Of a stretch of DNA of 34,048 nt, positions 1 to 8,446 are shown piece by piece. The notes beneath the pieces were generated by a model, which was not told the origin of the DNA, searched no databases, and saw only the letters and a program-made list of their open reading frames with translations. Position 1 is the stretch's first letter. The number at the start of each line of letters is the position of its first letter. Both the position numbers and the translations under genes were made by a program. Source of the stretch: Methylophaga sp. OBS1 (GTDB lineage: Bacteria; Pseudomonadota; Gammaproteobacteria; Nitrosococcales; Methylophagaceae); assembly GCF_026319365.1 (NCBI RefSeq), contig NZ_JAPDMS010000001.1, positions 272,085 through 306,132 on the forward strand, in the 5' to 3' direction.

Positions 1-34
1 GACAATTTCATCAACATCAAATGGAGACACTCTG

Positions 35-706
35 ATGAATTACGATGCTCAATCGACGGTTGCTCGTTCGCAGCAGTCAGTACTTGAGACCAACAAGCTA
101 CTCAGAAATACCTACAGCTTGCTGGCCATGACACTGGTATTCAGTGCCATGACAGCCGGTCTATCCATGGCATTGAACCTGCCGCATCCGGGCATCATTC
201 TGACCCTTGTGGGTTATTTCGGCCTGCTGTTTTTGACAGCCAAACTGCGTAACAGTGTCTGGGGCCTGGCCTCCGTCTTCGCGCTGACTGGCTTTATGGG
301 TTTCACACTGGGCCCCATCGTCAATATGTATCTGGGGCTACCCAACGGTAGCCAGATTGTGATGCAGGCCCTGGGTGGCACCGGCATCATCTTCTTTGCC
401 CTGTCAGCTTATGCTGTGAAAAGTCAGAAAGACTTCAGCTTCATGGGTGGCTTCCTGTTCGTTGGTATCCTGGTCGCTTTCCTGGCGGGTCTTGCAGCAT
501 TCTTCTTCGAAATGCCGGGTCTGTCACTGGCTGTTTCTGCGATGTTCGTACTGCTGATGGCCGGTCTGATTCTGTATGAAACCAGCCAGATTGTTAATGG
601 TGGTGAAACCAACTACATCATGGCGACAGTCACGCTATATGTTTCTATCTACAACCTGTTCACCAGCCTGCTGCATCTGCTGGGTGCTTTCTCAGGCGAT
701 GATTGA
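35..706 (+). CDS. Bax inhibitor-1 / YccA family inner-membrane protein
   Basis: The 223-residue protein has about seven hydrophobic segments, the length and topology of the bacterial BI-1/YccA family. E. coli YccA, a family member, is a substrate and modulator of the FtsH protease; by homology this protein sits in the inner membrane and may tune membrane-protein quality control or ion leak. The soluble N-terminal 30 residues precede the first helix, and the C-terminal motif with a conserved acidic end (GAFSGDD) fits the family. The ATG has a GGAGA ribosome site 8 bases upstream. It is monocistronic: a strong terminator follows at 744-771. The family call is firm, the exact function is not. 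Confidence 0.9.
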   Translation: MNYDAQSTVARSQQSVLETNKLLRNTYSLLAMTLVFSAMTAGLSMALNLPHPGIILTLVGYFGLLFLTAKLRNSVWGLASVFALTGFMGFTLGPIVNMYLGLPNGSQIVMQALGGTGIIFFALSAYAVKSQKDFSFMGGFLFVGILVAFLAGLAAFFFEMPGLSLAVSAMFVLLMAGLILYETSQIVNGGETNYIMATVTLYVSIYNLFTSLLHLLGAFSGDD

Positions 707-743
707 ATTAAGTAGTGAACTGAGCGCTTAATTTGTTTTCTAA

Positions 744-771
744 TAAACCCCGCCCTGCGGGGTTTATTTTT
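744..771 (+). terminator. Rho-independent terminator after the BI-1 gene
   Basis: A perfect 10-bp GC-rich stem (TAAACCCCGC / GCGGGGTTTA) with a 3-base loop is followed by five T residues. It lies 38 bases after the BI-1 stop codon and just before the next start codon. Confidence 0.9.
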
Positions 772-782
772 ATGAGATAACC

Positions 783-998
783 ATGCAGAAAAATCTGGCA
801 AACTGGGACCGGCTTTTACGGATTTTCATCGGTGCGGCTATAATAGTGATAGCCTTGTATCATCAGAGCTGGTGGGCATTGCTCGGATTGGCTCTGATTT
901 TGAATGGTGTTACAGGCCGCTGTGGTGGATATGCTTTGTTTGGCTTTTCTACCGCAAAAAGCTGCGACACTCATGCTGGTACTAATAAGCCGGAATAA
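783..998 (+). CDS. DUF2892 (YgaP-type transmembrane) small membrane protein
   Basis: The 71-residue protein starts with MQKNLANWDRLLRIFIG, the usual opening of DUF2892 proteins, and has two hydrophobic helices (about residues 13-29 and 31-45) followed by the typical CGGYALFG turn. The domain also occurs as the membrane tail of the rhodanese YgaP; here it stands alone and carries Cys47 plus a Cys in the KSCDT tail. The start overlaps the region just after the preceding terminator, and the ribosome site is weak. It is 11 bases upstream of moaA, so it is probably co-transcribed with it. No specific role can be assigned. Confidence 0.8.
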   Translation: MQKNLANWDRLLRIFIGAAIIVIALYHQSWWALLGLALILNGVTGRCGGYALFGFSTAKSCDTHAGTNKPE

Positions 999-1009
999 CG
1001 GATAGTGAA

Positions 1010-2017
1010 ATGAGCGAATTACCGACACAACTGGTTGACCGCTTCGGACGCAAAGTCACATACGTACGTATGTCGATCACCGACCGATGTGACTTTCGTT
1101 GTGTCTATTGCATGGACGAAGAAATGACGTTCATGCCCCGCGAAAAACTGCTGACACTGGAAGAGATTGTCTTTCTGCTTAAGGCTTTTTGTGAGCTTGG
1201 TGTGGAAAAGGTCCGAATCACCGGTGGCGAGCCTCTGGTTCGACGCAATGTTGACTGGTTGTTTGATCAGATTGGTCAGCTTAAACAGAATACCTCGCTT
1301 AAAGAGCTGACGCTGACCACCAATGGCTCTCAGTTGCCCAAACATGCCGAAGCGCTGGTCAAAGCCGGGGTTGACCGCATCAATATCAGCCTCGACTCAC
1401 TGGACCCTGACAGGTTTAAAGCTTTGACCCGCACCGGTGAGCTGGAACAGGTCATGAAAGGCATCGAGGCGGCCAGACAGGCCGGATTCAAGCGGATCAA
1501 ACTCAATGCCGTCATCATGAAAGGTCGCAATGAAGACGAAATCATCGATCTGGCAGAGTTTGCAATCAACAACGGTATGGATATCTCTTACATTGAAGAG
1601 ATGCCACTGGGTCAGGTGGAACACCATCGTGGTGAGAGTTACTGTTCCAGTGATGAGGTGCTGGAAAAGCTAAAGACACGCTTTGATCTTCAGCCCAGTA
1701 TTGCATCCACTGGCGGCCCATCACGCTATTACCAGCTGGCTGGCAGCGATAGCCGCATCGGCTTTATTTCCCCACACAGTCATAACTTCTGCAGTAGCTG
1801 CAACCGGGTGCGCGTGACTACGGAAGGTCGTCTGTTGCTTTGCCTGGGGCAGGAGCACTCCATGGACCTCAGAGACATCATTCGCCGCCATCCGGGGGAT
1901 ATGGATAAGCTCAAGCAGGCGATTGTGAAGTCAATGGATATCAAACCGGAAGGCCATGATTTTGATATTGAGGCCAAGCCGGTAATTTTCCGCCATATGA
2001 GTGTCACGGGTGGCTGA
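1010..2017 (+). CDS. moaA: GTP 3',8-cyclase MoaA (molybdenum cofactor synthesis)
   Basis: This is a radical SAM enzyme catalysing the first step of molybdopterin synthesis, GTP to 3',8-cyclo-7,8-dihydro-GTP, in the cytoplasm. The radical-SAM cluster ligands are C27, C31 and C34 (CDFRCVYC), with the SAM-binding GGEP at residues 72-75. The second 4Fe-4S cluster ligands C261, C264 and C278 lie in the FCSSCNRVR...LLLCLG segment, and the essential C-terminal Gly-Gly is present (residues 334-335). At 335 residues it has the normal length. The downstream fdhD start lies inside its last codons (17-base overlap), implying translational coupling and a shared role in supplying Moco to a formate dehydrogenase or a similar enzyme. 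Confidence 0.95.
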   Translation: MSELPTQLVDRFGRKVTYVRMSITDRCDFRCVYCMDEEMTFMPREKLLTLEEIVFLLKAFCELGVEKVRITGGEPLVRRNVDWLFDQIGQLKQNTSLKELTLTTNGSQLPKHAEALVKAGVDRINISLDSLDPDRFKALTRTGELEQVMKGIEAARQAGFKRIKLNAVIMKGRNEDEIIDLAEFAINNGMDISYIEEMPLGQVEHHRGESYCSSDEVLEKLKTRFDLQPSIASTGGPSRYYQLAGSDSRIGFISPHSHNFCSSCNRVRVTTEGRLLLCLGQEHSMDLRDIIRRHPGDMDKLKQAIVKSMDIKPEGHDFDIEAKPVIFRHMSVTGG

Positions 2018-2831
2018 TTACAGGCCGAAAATGAGTAATGCCGGTATTCACCGACTACACACTACGACCGTGGTCGATGAAAACGGTGAAAGCCGCGAAG
2101 TATCGCTGACCGGCGAACGTCCCCTGACTATCTATCTCAACACCATTGAAATTGTCACTCTGATGACCCTGGGTGCCCAGCCGGAACTGCTGACACTGGG
2201 CTATCTGCGAAATCAGGGGCTGGTCGACAAGCTGGATGATATCGAATCGATTCAGGTGGACTGGGACGTGGAGGCGGTGGCGGTCACCACACGCACTGCC
2301 AAAGACAATATTGAGGCGTTAACTTCTCGCCGTACGGTAACCAGTGGTTGTGGTCAGGGCACCATGTTTGGCCATGTGATGGATTCGTTGTCAGAACTAA
2401 AACTGACTTGTCCGTCATTCAGCGCGGACTCGATTTATGCGGCGCTCAAGGCGCTGACTGAATACAACGAGATGTACAAGCAGGCAGGGGCGGTGCATGG
2501 CTGCGCATTGTGTGATGGTACTGATATTCTGATGTTTGTTGAGGATGTCGGCAGGCACAATGCGGTGGATGCCATCTCCGGCTGGATGTGGCTGAACGGC
2601 ATTAAAGGTCATGACAAGGTGTTTTACACCACTGGCCGATTGACATCGGAGATGGTGATTAAAGTCGCCCAGATGCAGGTGCCATTGTTACTGTCCCGCT
2701 CCGGCGTGACCGAGATGGGCCTGAAACTGGCGCAGCAGATCGGTATCGGTATGGTCGCTCGTGCCAAGGGTAAGCACTTTCTGGTCTATAACGGTATTGA
2801 AGCTTTCAGTCAGTCTGAAACCGTCAGCTAA
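2001..2831 (+). CDS. fdhD: FdhD-type formate dehydrogenase accessory sulfurtransferase (variant active site)
   Basis: The family moves sulfur from the IscS desulfurase onto the Mo cofactor of formate dehydrogenase and related enzymes. The hallmark C-terminal block GAVHGCALCDGTD...EDVGRHNAVD (about residues 163-190), the FYTTGRLTSEMV block and the LLSRSG block are all present. At the position of the family's CxxC sulfur-relay motif this protein has TSGCGQGTMFG: only one Cys (C117), with the expected second Cys replaced by Gly. A different CxxC (C168-A-L-C171) follows the AVH motif. The start overlaps moaA; a later ATG at 2031 is an alternative. A paralogous FdhD subfamily is possible. Confidence 0.85.
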   Translation: MSRVADYRPKMSNAGIHRLHTTTVVDENGESREVSLTGERPLTIYLNTIEIVTLMTLGAQPELLTLGYLRNQGLVDKLDDIESIQVDWDVEAVAVTTRTAKDNIEALTSRRTVTSGCGQGTMFGHVMDSLSELKLTCPSFSADSIYAALKALTEYNEMYKQAGAVHGCALCDGTDILMFVEDVGRHNAVDAISGWMWLNGIKGHDKVFYTTGRLTSEMVIKVAQMQVPLLLSRSGVTEMGLKLAQQIGIGMVARAKGKHFLVYNGIEAFSQSETVS

Positions 2832-3256
2832 ATCTCACTGTTGTCCAGTTTTTCCAGCAGCTTGGCCTGATGCCAGAAGGCATCGAGTTCTTCCAGGCTG
2901 AAATCGCCAAATCCTTTATTGGCTGCCGTGACGCTGGTTTCGACAAAATTAAATCGCCGGTAAAACTTCTGATTGGTGCCTTGCAGCGCATCCACAGGGT
3001 CTATGCCTAAGTGTCTGGCCAGATTGCAGCAGGCAAACAGCACATCACCGAGTTCATCGCTTAAGCGGTTTGTATCCGCATCATCAGCGATTTCTTGGCC
3101 CAGCTCATCCAGTTCTTCATGAATTTTGGCAATAACGCCCTGAATATCCGGCCAGTCAAAACCGACTTCAGCGGCTTTTTTCTGCATCGCGACTGCATAA
3201 CGCAGGGCATCCTGATGTTTATCAAGCTGATTGAGCAGAAAATCCTGGCTGGCCAT
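2828..3256 (-). CDS. MazG-like nucleotide pyrophosphohydrolase, single domain
   Basis: The 142-residue all-alpha protein carries the MazG metal-binding pattern: KIHEELDELGQE (about residues 45-56) and SDELGDVLFACCNLARHLG (about 66-84). NQKFYRRFNFVE follows, typical of the C-terminal MazG half. Family members hydrolyse NTPs or abnormal nucleotides to NMP and pyrophosphate, for house-cleaning or (p)ppGpp control. Canonical MazG is about 260 residues with two such domains, so this is a single-domain form. It is the last gene of the minus-strand acs-hslR-mazG run, two bases after hslR. Its stop overlaps the fdhD stop in convergent orientation. Confidence 0.85.
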   Translation of the reverse strand: MASQDFLLNQLDKHQDALRYAVAMQKKAAEVGFDWPDIQGVIAKIHEELDELGQEIADDADTNRLSDELGDVLFACCNLARHLGIDPVDALQGTNQKFYRRFNFVETSVTAANKGFGDFSLEELDAFWHQAKLLEKLDNSEI

Positions 3257-3258
3257 CT

Positions 3259-3660
3259 TTAATCCTGACGGGTGAAGCGAATGATATTACGGCGGTCACG
3301 TTTGCTGGGGCGGCCTTTTTGCTGACGGAAGCCAAGCGGCTCGTTTTTGATCTGCTCACGAAGTAGCTCGCGTTTCTCGCGACTGTCTTCGGTTTCCTGA
3401 TAGAGTGCCTGCGCTTCTGTCGCAGGCCGTCGTTGCAGGTTGAGCCCCTGAACGATAATGTCGAATTCGTAGGGTGGTTTGGAGATGGTCAGCTTGTCAT
3501 CCACCCGCACTGTGCGGCTGGGTTTGACCCGCTGACCATTAAGGTGCACTTTACCGCCGCTGATGGCTTCAACGGCGAGGCTGCGGGTTTTGTAAAACCG
3601 CGCAGCCCATAACCATTTGTCTAAACGTTGTGATTCAGATCGGTCGTTCTGATCCGCCAT
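3259..3660 (-). CDS. hslR: Heat-shock protein 15 homolog (S4 RNA-binding, ribosome rescue)
   Basis: The 133-residue protein opens with an S4 domain (RLDKWLWAARFYKTRSLAVEAISGGKVHLNGQRVKPSRTV, about residues 11-51). A basic tail rich in Arg and Lys follows (GRPSKRDRRNIIRFTRQ), the layout of E. coli Hsp15. Hsp15 binds stalled 50S subunits that still carry nascent-chain tRNA. The start codon overlaps the acs stop by one base, so translation is probably coupled to acs. That pairing is unusual functionally and may just reflect compact packing. Confidence 0.9.
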   Translation of the reverse strand: MADQNDRSESQRLDKWLWAARFYKTRSLAVEAISGGKVHLNGQRVKPSRTVRVDDKLTISKPPYEFDIIVQGLNLQRRPATEAQALYQETEDSREKRELLREQIKNEPLGFRQQKGRPSKRDRRNIIRFTRQD

Positions 3661-5624
3661 TAAGCCTTACCTTGGAGTTGCAGTAATATCGATTCATTTT
3701 CCAGCGTCGATGTATCCTGCGTGATTTCCTCTCCTTTGGCAATGGCGCGAAGCAGACGGCGCATAATCTTGCCCGAACGGGTTTTGGGCAGATTATCCGA
3801 GTAACGAATGTCATCCGGTTTGGCGATAGGGCCGATCTGTTCACCCACCCAGTTTCGTAGCTCCTGGGTCAATTTCTCATCAACACCACCTTCAGGACGG
3901 GTGCCTTTGAGTACGACATAGGCGAACACCGCTTCACCCTTAACATCATGCGGACGACCGACCACAGCCGCTTCTGCCACCAGTTCATGGGCGACCAGCG
4001 CAGATTCGATTTCCATGGTACCAAGGCGGTGACCAGAGACATTCAGCACGTCATCAATCCGACCCATGATCCAGAAGAAACCATCTTCATCACGACGGGC
4101 GCTGTCACCAGCCAGATAATATTTACCGCCAAAATACGGCCAGTAGGTGTCTTTATAGCGTTGATCATCGCCCCAGATAGTCTGGATCATTGAGGGCCAG
4201 GGTTTACGAATGACCAGATAACCACCCTGATTGGCCTTGGTGATTTCTTCACCATCATCATTAACGATAGCCGCATCAATACCAGGCAGGGCGCGGGTAC
4301 AGGAACCGGGCTTGGCATGGGTGACACCAGGCACCGGTGCAATCATATGTGCCCCGGTTTCAGTCTGCCACCAGGTATCCACAATCGGGCAGCGGCCCTG
4401 ACCAATGACGTTGAAATACCACATCCAGGCTTCCGGATTAATCGGCTCACCAACGGTACCCAGCAGACGCAGCTTGGACAGGTCATAGCTGTTAGGCAGT
4501 TCATCACCGACTTTCATCAGCGCGCGAATCGCGGTCGGTGCAGTGTAGAAAATGGTGACGCCATGACGGGCACAGACATCCCAGAAGCGACCGGCATCCG
4601 GCACGGTAGGCACACCTTCATAAATGACCTGAGTTGCACCGGTGGCCAGCGGGCCATAGGCGACATAAGTGTGACCGGTGATCCAGCCGACATCGGCCGT
4701 ACACCAGAACACATCAGAGTCCTGGATATCAAACACCCAGCGCATGGTTGTAATGGCGTTGAGCAGATAACCGGCACAGCCGTGCTGGATGCCTTTCGGT
4801 TTGCCGGTAGAGCCGGAGGTATAGAGTAGGAACAATGGATCGGCAGCGTCCATCCACTCCGGTTCGCAGTCTTCAGACTGGCCTTGGGTGGCATCATGCC
4901 ACCAGATATCACGGCCGTCTTTCATTTCCACGCCCTGGTTGCAGCGTTGATAAACAATCACGGTTTCAACGCTGTCGCAGCCGTTTTCAAGCGCCTGATC
5001 CGTCGTTTGTTTGAGAGGGACTATTTTACCGCCACGATGACCACCATCGGCGGTGACAACCACTTTGGCACCGGTATCCTCAATCCGGTCTTTCAGCGAG
5101 GAGGCCGAGAAACCACCAAAAACCACCGAGTGAATCGCACCGATGCGGGCGCAGGCCTGCATCGCGATAACCGCCTCGGTAATCATCGGCATGTAAATGA
5201 TGACCCGATCCCCTTTGTTAACACCCTGTGCTTTCAGCGCGTTAGCAAAGACGCATACCTTCTTGTGCAAGTCGCGATAGCTGACATGGTCAACATCACC
5301 TTTTTCACCTTCGAATATGATGGCCGTTTTATCTGCATTTTTTTCCAGTTGGCGATCCAGGCAGTTGTAGGACACATTCAGTTTGCCATCCGGAAACCAG
5401 CGGTAATGTGGCGCGTTGCTGCTGTCCAGCGTTGTTGTGAACGGCTGCTTCCAGTCGATCAGATCACGCGCCAGATCAGCCCAGAAGCCTTCATGATCTT
5501 TTTTGGCTTTGGCGTAAAGCGCTTCCAGGTCATCAGCATGCAGCGCGGCACTTTTGACGAAAGCCTCGCTTGGTGGAAACCGACGATCTTCATGCAGGTT
5601 GGATTCAATATTTTCTTGAGCCAT
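3660..5624 (-). CDS. acs: Acetyl-CoA synthetase (AMP-forming)
   Basis: Acs converts acetate, ATP and CoA to acetyl-CoA, AMP and pyrophosphate in the cytoplasm. The 654 residues match the family length. The AMP-binding P-loop [12 protein letters not shown] lies around residue 268, the WWQTETG adenine motif around residue 420, and the [31 protein letters not shown] hinge block is intact. Near the C-terminus [14 protein letters not shown] contains the catalytic Lys that is regulated by reversible acetylation in other bacteria. It lies 130 bases downstream of exaC on the same strand, with a terminator between, so it can be transcribed independently. With exaC it completes acetaldehyde to acetyl-CoA. 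Confidence 0.95.
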   Translation of the reverse strand: MAQENIESNLHEDRRFPPSEAFVKSAALHADDLEALYAKAKKDHEGFWADLARDLIDWKQPFTTTLDSSNAPHYRWFPDGKLNVSYNCLDRQLEKNADKTAIIFEGEKGDVDHVSYRDLHKKVCVFANALKAQGVNKGDRVIIYMPMITEAVIAMQACARIGAIHSVVFGGFSASSLKDRIEDTGAKVVVTADGGHRGGKIVPLKQTTDQALENGCDSVETVIVYQRCNQGVEMKDGRDIWWHDATQGQSEDCEPEWMDAADPLFLLYTSGSTGKPKGIQHGCAGYLLNAITTMRWVFDIQDSDVFWCTADVGWITGHTYVAYGPLATGATQVIYEGVPTVPDAGRFWDVCARHGVTIFYTAPTAIRALMKVGDELPNSYDLSKLRLLGTVGEPINPEAWMWYFNVIGQGRCPIVDTWWQTETGAHMIAPVPGVTHAKPGSCTRALPGIDAAIVNDDGEEITKANQGGYLVIRKPWPSMIQTIWGDDQRYKDTYWPYFGGKYYLAGDSARRDEDGFFWIMGRIDDVLNVSGHRLGTMEIESALVAHELVAEAAVVGRPHDVKGEAVFAYVVLKGTRPEGGVDEKLTQELRNWVGEQIGPIAKPDDIRYSDNLPKTRSGKIMRRLLRAIAKGEEITQDTSTLENESILLQLQGKA

Positions 5625-5702
5625 ATAACGACACCTTTACGATTGTTCTTAAGGTCAGAGTAACACTTTACCCCTGAACAGAATGCCTGTTAAGCAGACA
5701 TA

Positions 5703-5741
5703 AAAAACTCTCCCGAAAGCAGGGCTTAGGGGAGAGTTTTG
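5703..5741 (-). terminator. Terminator downstream of exaC
   Basis: A long inverted repeat (AAAACTCTCCC ... GGGAGAGTTTT, about 11 bp per arm, 14-base loop) sits between the exaC stop and the acs start. Read on the minus strand the second arm runs into a T tract, so it should end exaC transcripts. Read on the plus strand it also resembles a terminator, but no plus-strand gene ends here. Confidence 0.75.
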
Positions 5742-5754
5742 ACTAAAACGGATT

Positions 5755-7275
5755 CTAGAAGAAGCCGAGCGGGCTGGTGCTGTAGCTGACCAGCAGGTTT
5801 TTGGTTTGCTGATAGTGCTCAAGCACCATTTTGTGGGTTTCACGACCGACACCTGACTTCTTGTAACCGCCAAAGGCAGCGTGAGCAGGGTAGGCATGAT
5901 AGCAGTTGGTCCAGACACGACCGGCCTGAATGCCTCGGCCCATGCGGTAAGCCAGGTTCATATCACGGGTCCAGACACCGGCGCCCAGACCGAACTCGGT
6001 ATCGTTGGCGATTTCCAGCGCTTCAGCTTCATCTTTAAAGGTAGTGACTGACACCACCGGGCCAAAGATTTCTTCCTGGAAGATCCGCATTTTATTGTGG
6101 CCTTTCATCAGGGTCGGCTGGATGTAATAACCGCTGTCGAATTCAGCGCCCAGCTGTTCAACTTCGCCACCCATCAGAACTTCAGCACCCTCTTTTTTAC
6201 CAATGTCGACATATTCCATAATCTTGTCGAACTGCATTTGTGAGGCCTGAGCACCCACCTGAACGTCGGTATCCAGTGGATTACCACGCTTAATCATTTT
6301 GGCGCGTTCAATGACCTTGGCGATGAACTGATCGTAAATGCTTTCCTGAATCAGCGCGCGTGACGGACAGGTGCAGACTTCACCCTGGTTGAAGAAGGCC
6401 AGAACCATACCTTCAGCCGCTTTGTTAATGAAGTCTTCTTCCTGCTGCATGATGTCTTCGAAGAAGATGTTCGGCGATTTACCGCCCAGCTCTGTAGTCG
6501 ATGGAATAATGTTTTCCGCGGCGCGGGACATGATGTGCGAGCCGACAGGCGTCGAGCCGGTAAAGGCAATTTTGGCAATACGCTTGCTGGAAGCCAGGGC
6601 TTCACCGGCAACACGGCCCATACCATTGACGATATTCAGTACACCCGGTGGCAGCAGATCACCAATGACTTCCATCAGTTTCAGAATCGACACCGGGGTC
6701 GATTCAGCTGGTTTCATCACGATGCAGTTACCGGCAGCCAGTGCAGGTGCAATTTTCCAGGCTGCCATCAGCAGCGGGAAGTTCCAGGGAATGATCTGGC
6801 CCACAACACCCAGTGGCTCATGGAAATGATAGGCGACAGTGTTTTCGTCGATTTCACCCATGGTGCCTTCCTGCGCACGGATACAACCGGCGAAATAACG
6901 GAAGTGATCCGCCGCCAGCGGTACGTCGGCGTTCAGGGTTTCACGAACGGCTTTGCCGTTATCCCAGGTTTCTGCCACGGCCAGCATTTCCAGGTTTTCT
7001 TCAATGCGATCAGCGATTTTCAGCAGAACGTTGGATCGGGTAGTAACGGAGGCTTTACCCCAGGCATCTTTTGCCGCATGGGCAGCGTCGAGCGCCAGGT
7101 TGATATCTTCCTCAGTTGATTCGGCAACTTCACAGAAGACTTCACCGGTAACGGGGGTGACGTTATCAAAATACTGGCCTTTGACCGGGGCCACCCATTT
7201 GCCACCGATAAAGTTATCATAGCGTTTGTCGAAGTTGACAACGGAACCTTCAGTTCCTGGTTTAGCGTAAATCAT
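5755..7275 (-). CDS. exaC: NAD+-dependent (acet)aldehyde dehydrogenase, ExaC/AldB type
   Basis: This oxidises acetaldehyde or related aldehydes to the carboxylic acid with NAD+. Catalytic residues of the ALDH superfamily are all visible: N165 in IIPWNFP, E262 in TELGGKSPN, and the nucleophile C301 in [12 protein letters not shown], with the EEIFGPV motif further on. The length (506), the opening [10 protein letters not shown] and the close in [12 protein letters not shown] match the ExaC/AldB group, which acts in ethanol oxidation in pseudomonads. C303 next to the nucleophile is common in this group. It lies divergent from an AraC-type regulator and upstream of acs. The substrate is inferred from the family, not shown. 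Confidence 0.9.
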   Translation of the reverse strand: MIYAKPGTEGSVVNFDKRYDNFIGGKWVAPVKGQYFDNVTPVTGEVFCEVAESTEEDINLALDAAHAAKDAWGKASVTTRSNVLLKIADRIEENLEMLAVAETWDNGKAVRETLNADVPLAADHFRYFAGCIRAQEGTMGEIDENTVAYHFHEPLGVVGQIIPWNFPLLMAAWKIAPALAAGNCIVMKPAESTPVSILKLMEVIGDLLPPGVLNIVNGMGRVAGEALASSKRIAKIAFTGSTPVGSHIMSRAAENIIPSTTELGGKSPNIFFEDIMQQEEDFINKAAEGMVLAFFNQGEVCTCPSRALIQESIYDQFIAKVIERAKMIKRGNPLDTDVQVGAQASQMQFDKIMEYVDIGKKEGAEVLMGGEVEQLGAEFDSGYYIQPTLMKGHNKMRIFQEEIFGPVVSVTTFKDEAEALEIANDTEFGLGAGVWTRDMNLAYRMGRGIQAGRVWTNCYHAYPAHAAFGGYKKSGVGRETHKMVLEHYQQTKNLLVSYSTSPLGFF

Positions 7276-7360
7276 GGTTTTTCTCTCTCTGTGTGTGCTA
7301 ATGATCTAATAATTAATATAAGAGTGATGATGCAGGATAAATCCCACCCTTATCAATACG

Positions 7361-7388
7361 CTTGACTGTAATTCCCAATCACTTGACT
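7361..7388 (+). promoter_or_regulatory. Direct-repeat operator candidate for the AraC-type regulator
   Basis: Two exact CTTGACT copies start at 7361 and 7382, exactly 21 bases apart (two helical turns), each preceded by a CAAT-like string. Paired direct half-sites at this spacing are the usual architecture of AraC-family binding sites. The site lies in the 166-base region between exaC (minus) and the regulator (plus). The second TTGACT could also act as a -35 element for the regulator. Confidence 0.45.
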
Positions 7389-7441
7389 TATAGTCCAGAA
7401 CAGTTCCAAAATTTTGTGACAAACGTATTAAAGAACTCACG

Positions 7442-8359
7442 ATGCAGATTGAGAAACTCTCGCTGTCAAAACGGCGTGAAAAACGACAATTACTGATCGA
7501 AAACAAATTGCAGTTTGCAGGTCCTGACTCAGCGTTGAGCATTTACGATACCTATCGTGCTGCCACTGGTGTCGGCCTTGCGGCTGAGCAATTACTGTTC
7601 TGTGGCATGGTCAGTGGCCGTAAAGTCATGCATGATCTGCGTCATCAGGATGGCGAGCTGTTTCTCCCGCATGAATCCTATGTGATGCCGCCCGGCGATT
7701 ATGTGGAAATTGATTTCCCTGACGCCAAAGAGGAAGCACCCACAACCTGTTTGACAATAGAAATATCAAAAGATCGCATCAGCGACATTTCAGAACGAAT
7801 GCGCGATCTGACCCGACTGGAAGTGGTTGACCACAGTTGGGAGTACCAACCCAAAATTATTCACACCCATCACACCACCGATACTCAGCAGTTACTGGAG
7901 AAAATGGTGTCCCTATATACCCAGAATAATCCAGATAAGGAGATCATGCTCGATTTGGGCGTCACTGAGCTGGTTATCCGTTTGCTCAGGGAACAGGGTC
8001 GTGAAGTATTGTTGAGCTATTGTCAGCAGGATCCCGATGCCACCGGCGTCACTGCCGCGATTCACTATTTGGAACAGAATCTGACTACGCCGCTGGATGT
8101 CGATCAGCTTTGTCGTCGCGCCTGTATGAGCCGCAGCCGACTCTATGTTGAGTTCAAAAAACAGCTGGGCTGTACCCCGGGCGAATTTCAGCAACAACTG
8201 CGATTGAAATCGGCGGCAGAGGCCATACGCGCCGGTAAAAGTGTCACTGATGCCTGTTACAGCTTTGGTTTCAACGATTTAAGTCACTTCAGTCGTCGCT
8301 TTACCCGTTTCTTTGGCTGTTCACCCAGTCAGTATCGGCTGCTATCAGGCAACGAATAA
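7442..8359 (+). CDS. AraC-family transcriptional regulator, probable activator of exaC
   Basis: The 305-residue protein ends in a two-helix-turn-helix AraC domain (about residues 200-300): LTTPLDVDQLCRRACMSRSRLYVEFKKQLGCTPGEFQQQLRLKSA followed by VTDACYSFGFNDLSHFSRRFTRFFGCSPSQYR, the family signature. The N-terminal 190 residues form an uncharacterised sensing domain. It is divergently paired with exaC, and the shared intergenic region holds a 21-bp direct repeat, which suggests local control of aldehyde oxidation. The inducer is unknown. The ATG lies only a few bases after a weak purine stretch. Confidence 0.85.
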   Translation: MQIEKLSLSKRREKRQLLIENKLQFAGPDSALSIYDTYRAATGVGLAAEQLLFCGMVSGRKVMHDLRHQDGELFLPHESYVMPPGDYVEIDFPDAKEEAPTTCLTIEISKDRISDISERMRDLTRLEVVDHSWEYQPKIIHTHHTTDTQQLLEKMVSLYTQNNPDKEIMLDLGVTELVIRLLREQGREVLLSYCQQDPDATGVTAAIHYLEQNLTTPLDVDQLCRRACMSRSRLYVEFKKQLGCTPGEFQQQLRLKSAAEAIRAGKSVTDACYSFGFNDLSHFSRRFTRFFGCSPSQYRLLSGNE

Positions 8360-8446
8360 GGCCGAGGGCCTATCCATAGAATTATGGCAACCGCCTACTT
8401 GGCTGTCATAATGTGATTCTCTTAGCACTTTTCATGGGTTTGAGTT

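Noticed and set aside
4884..5663. A 259-residue plus-strand reading frame opposite acs
   Set aside because: It lies entirely across the intact acs gene on the other strand, has no ribosome site, and shows no recognisable domain; it is an antisense shadow of GC-skewed coding DNA.
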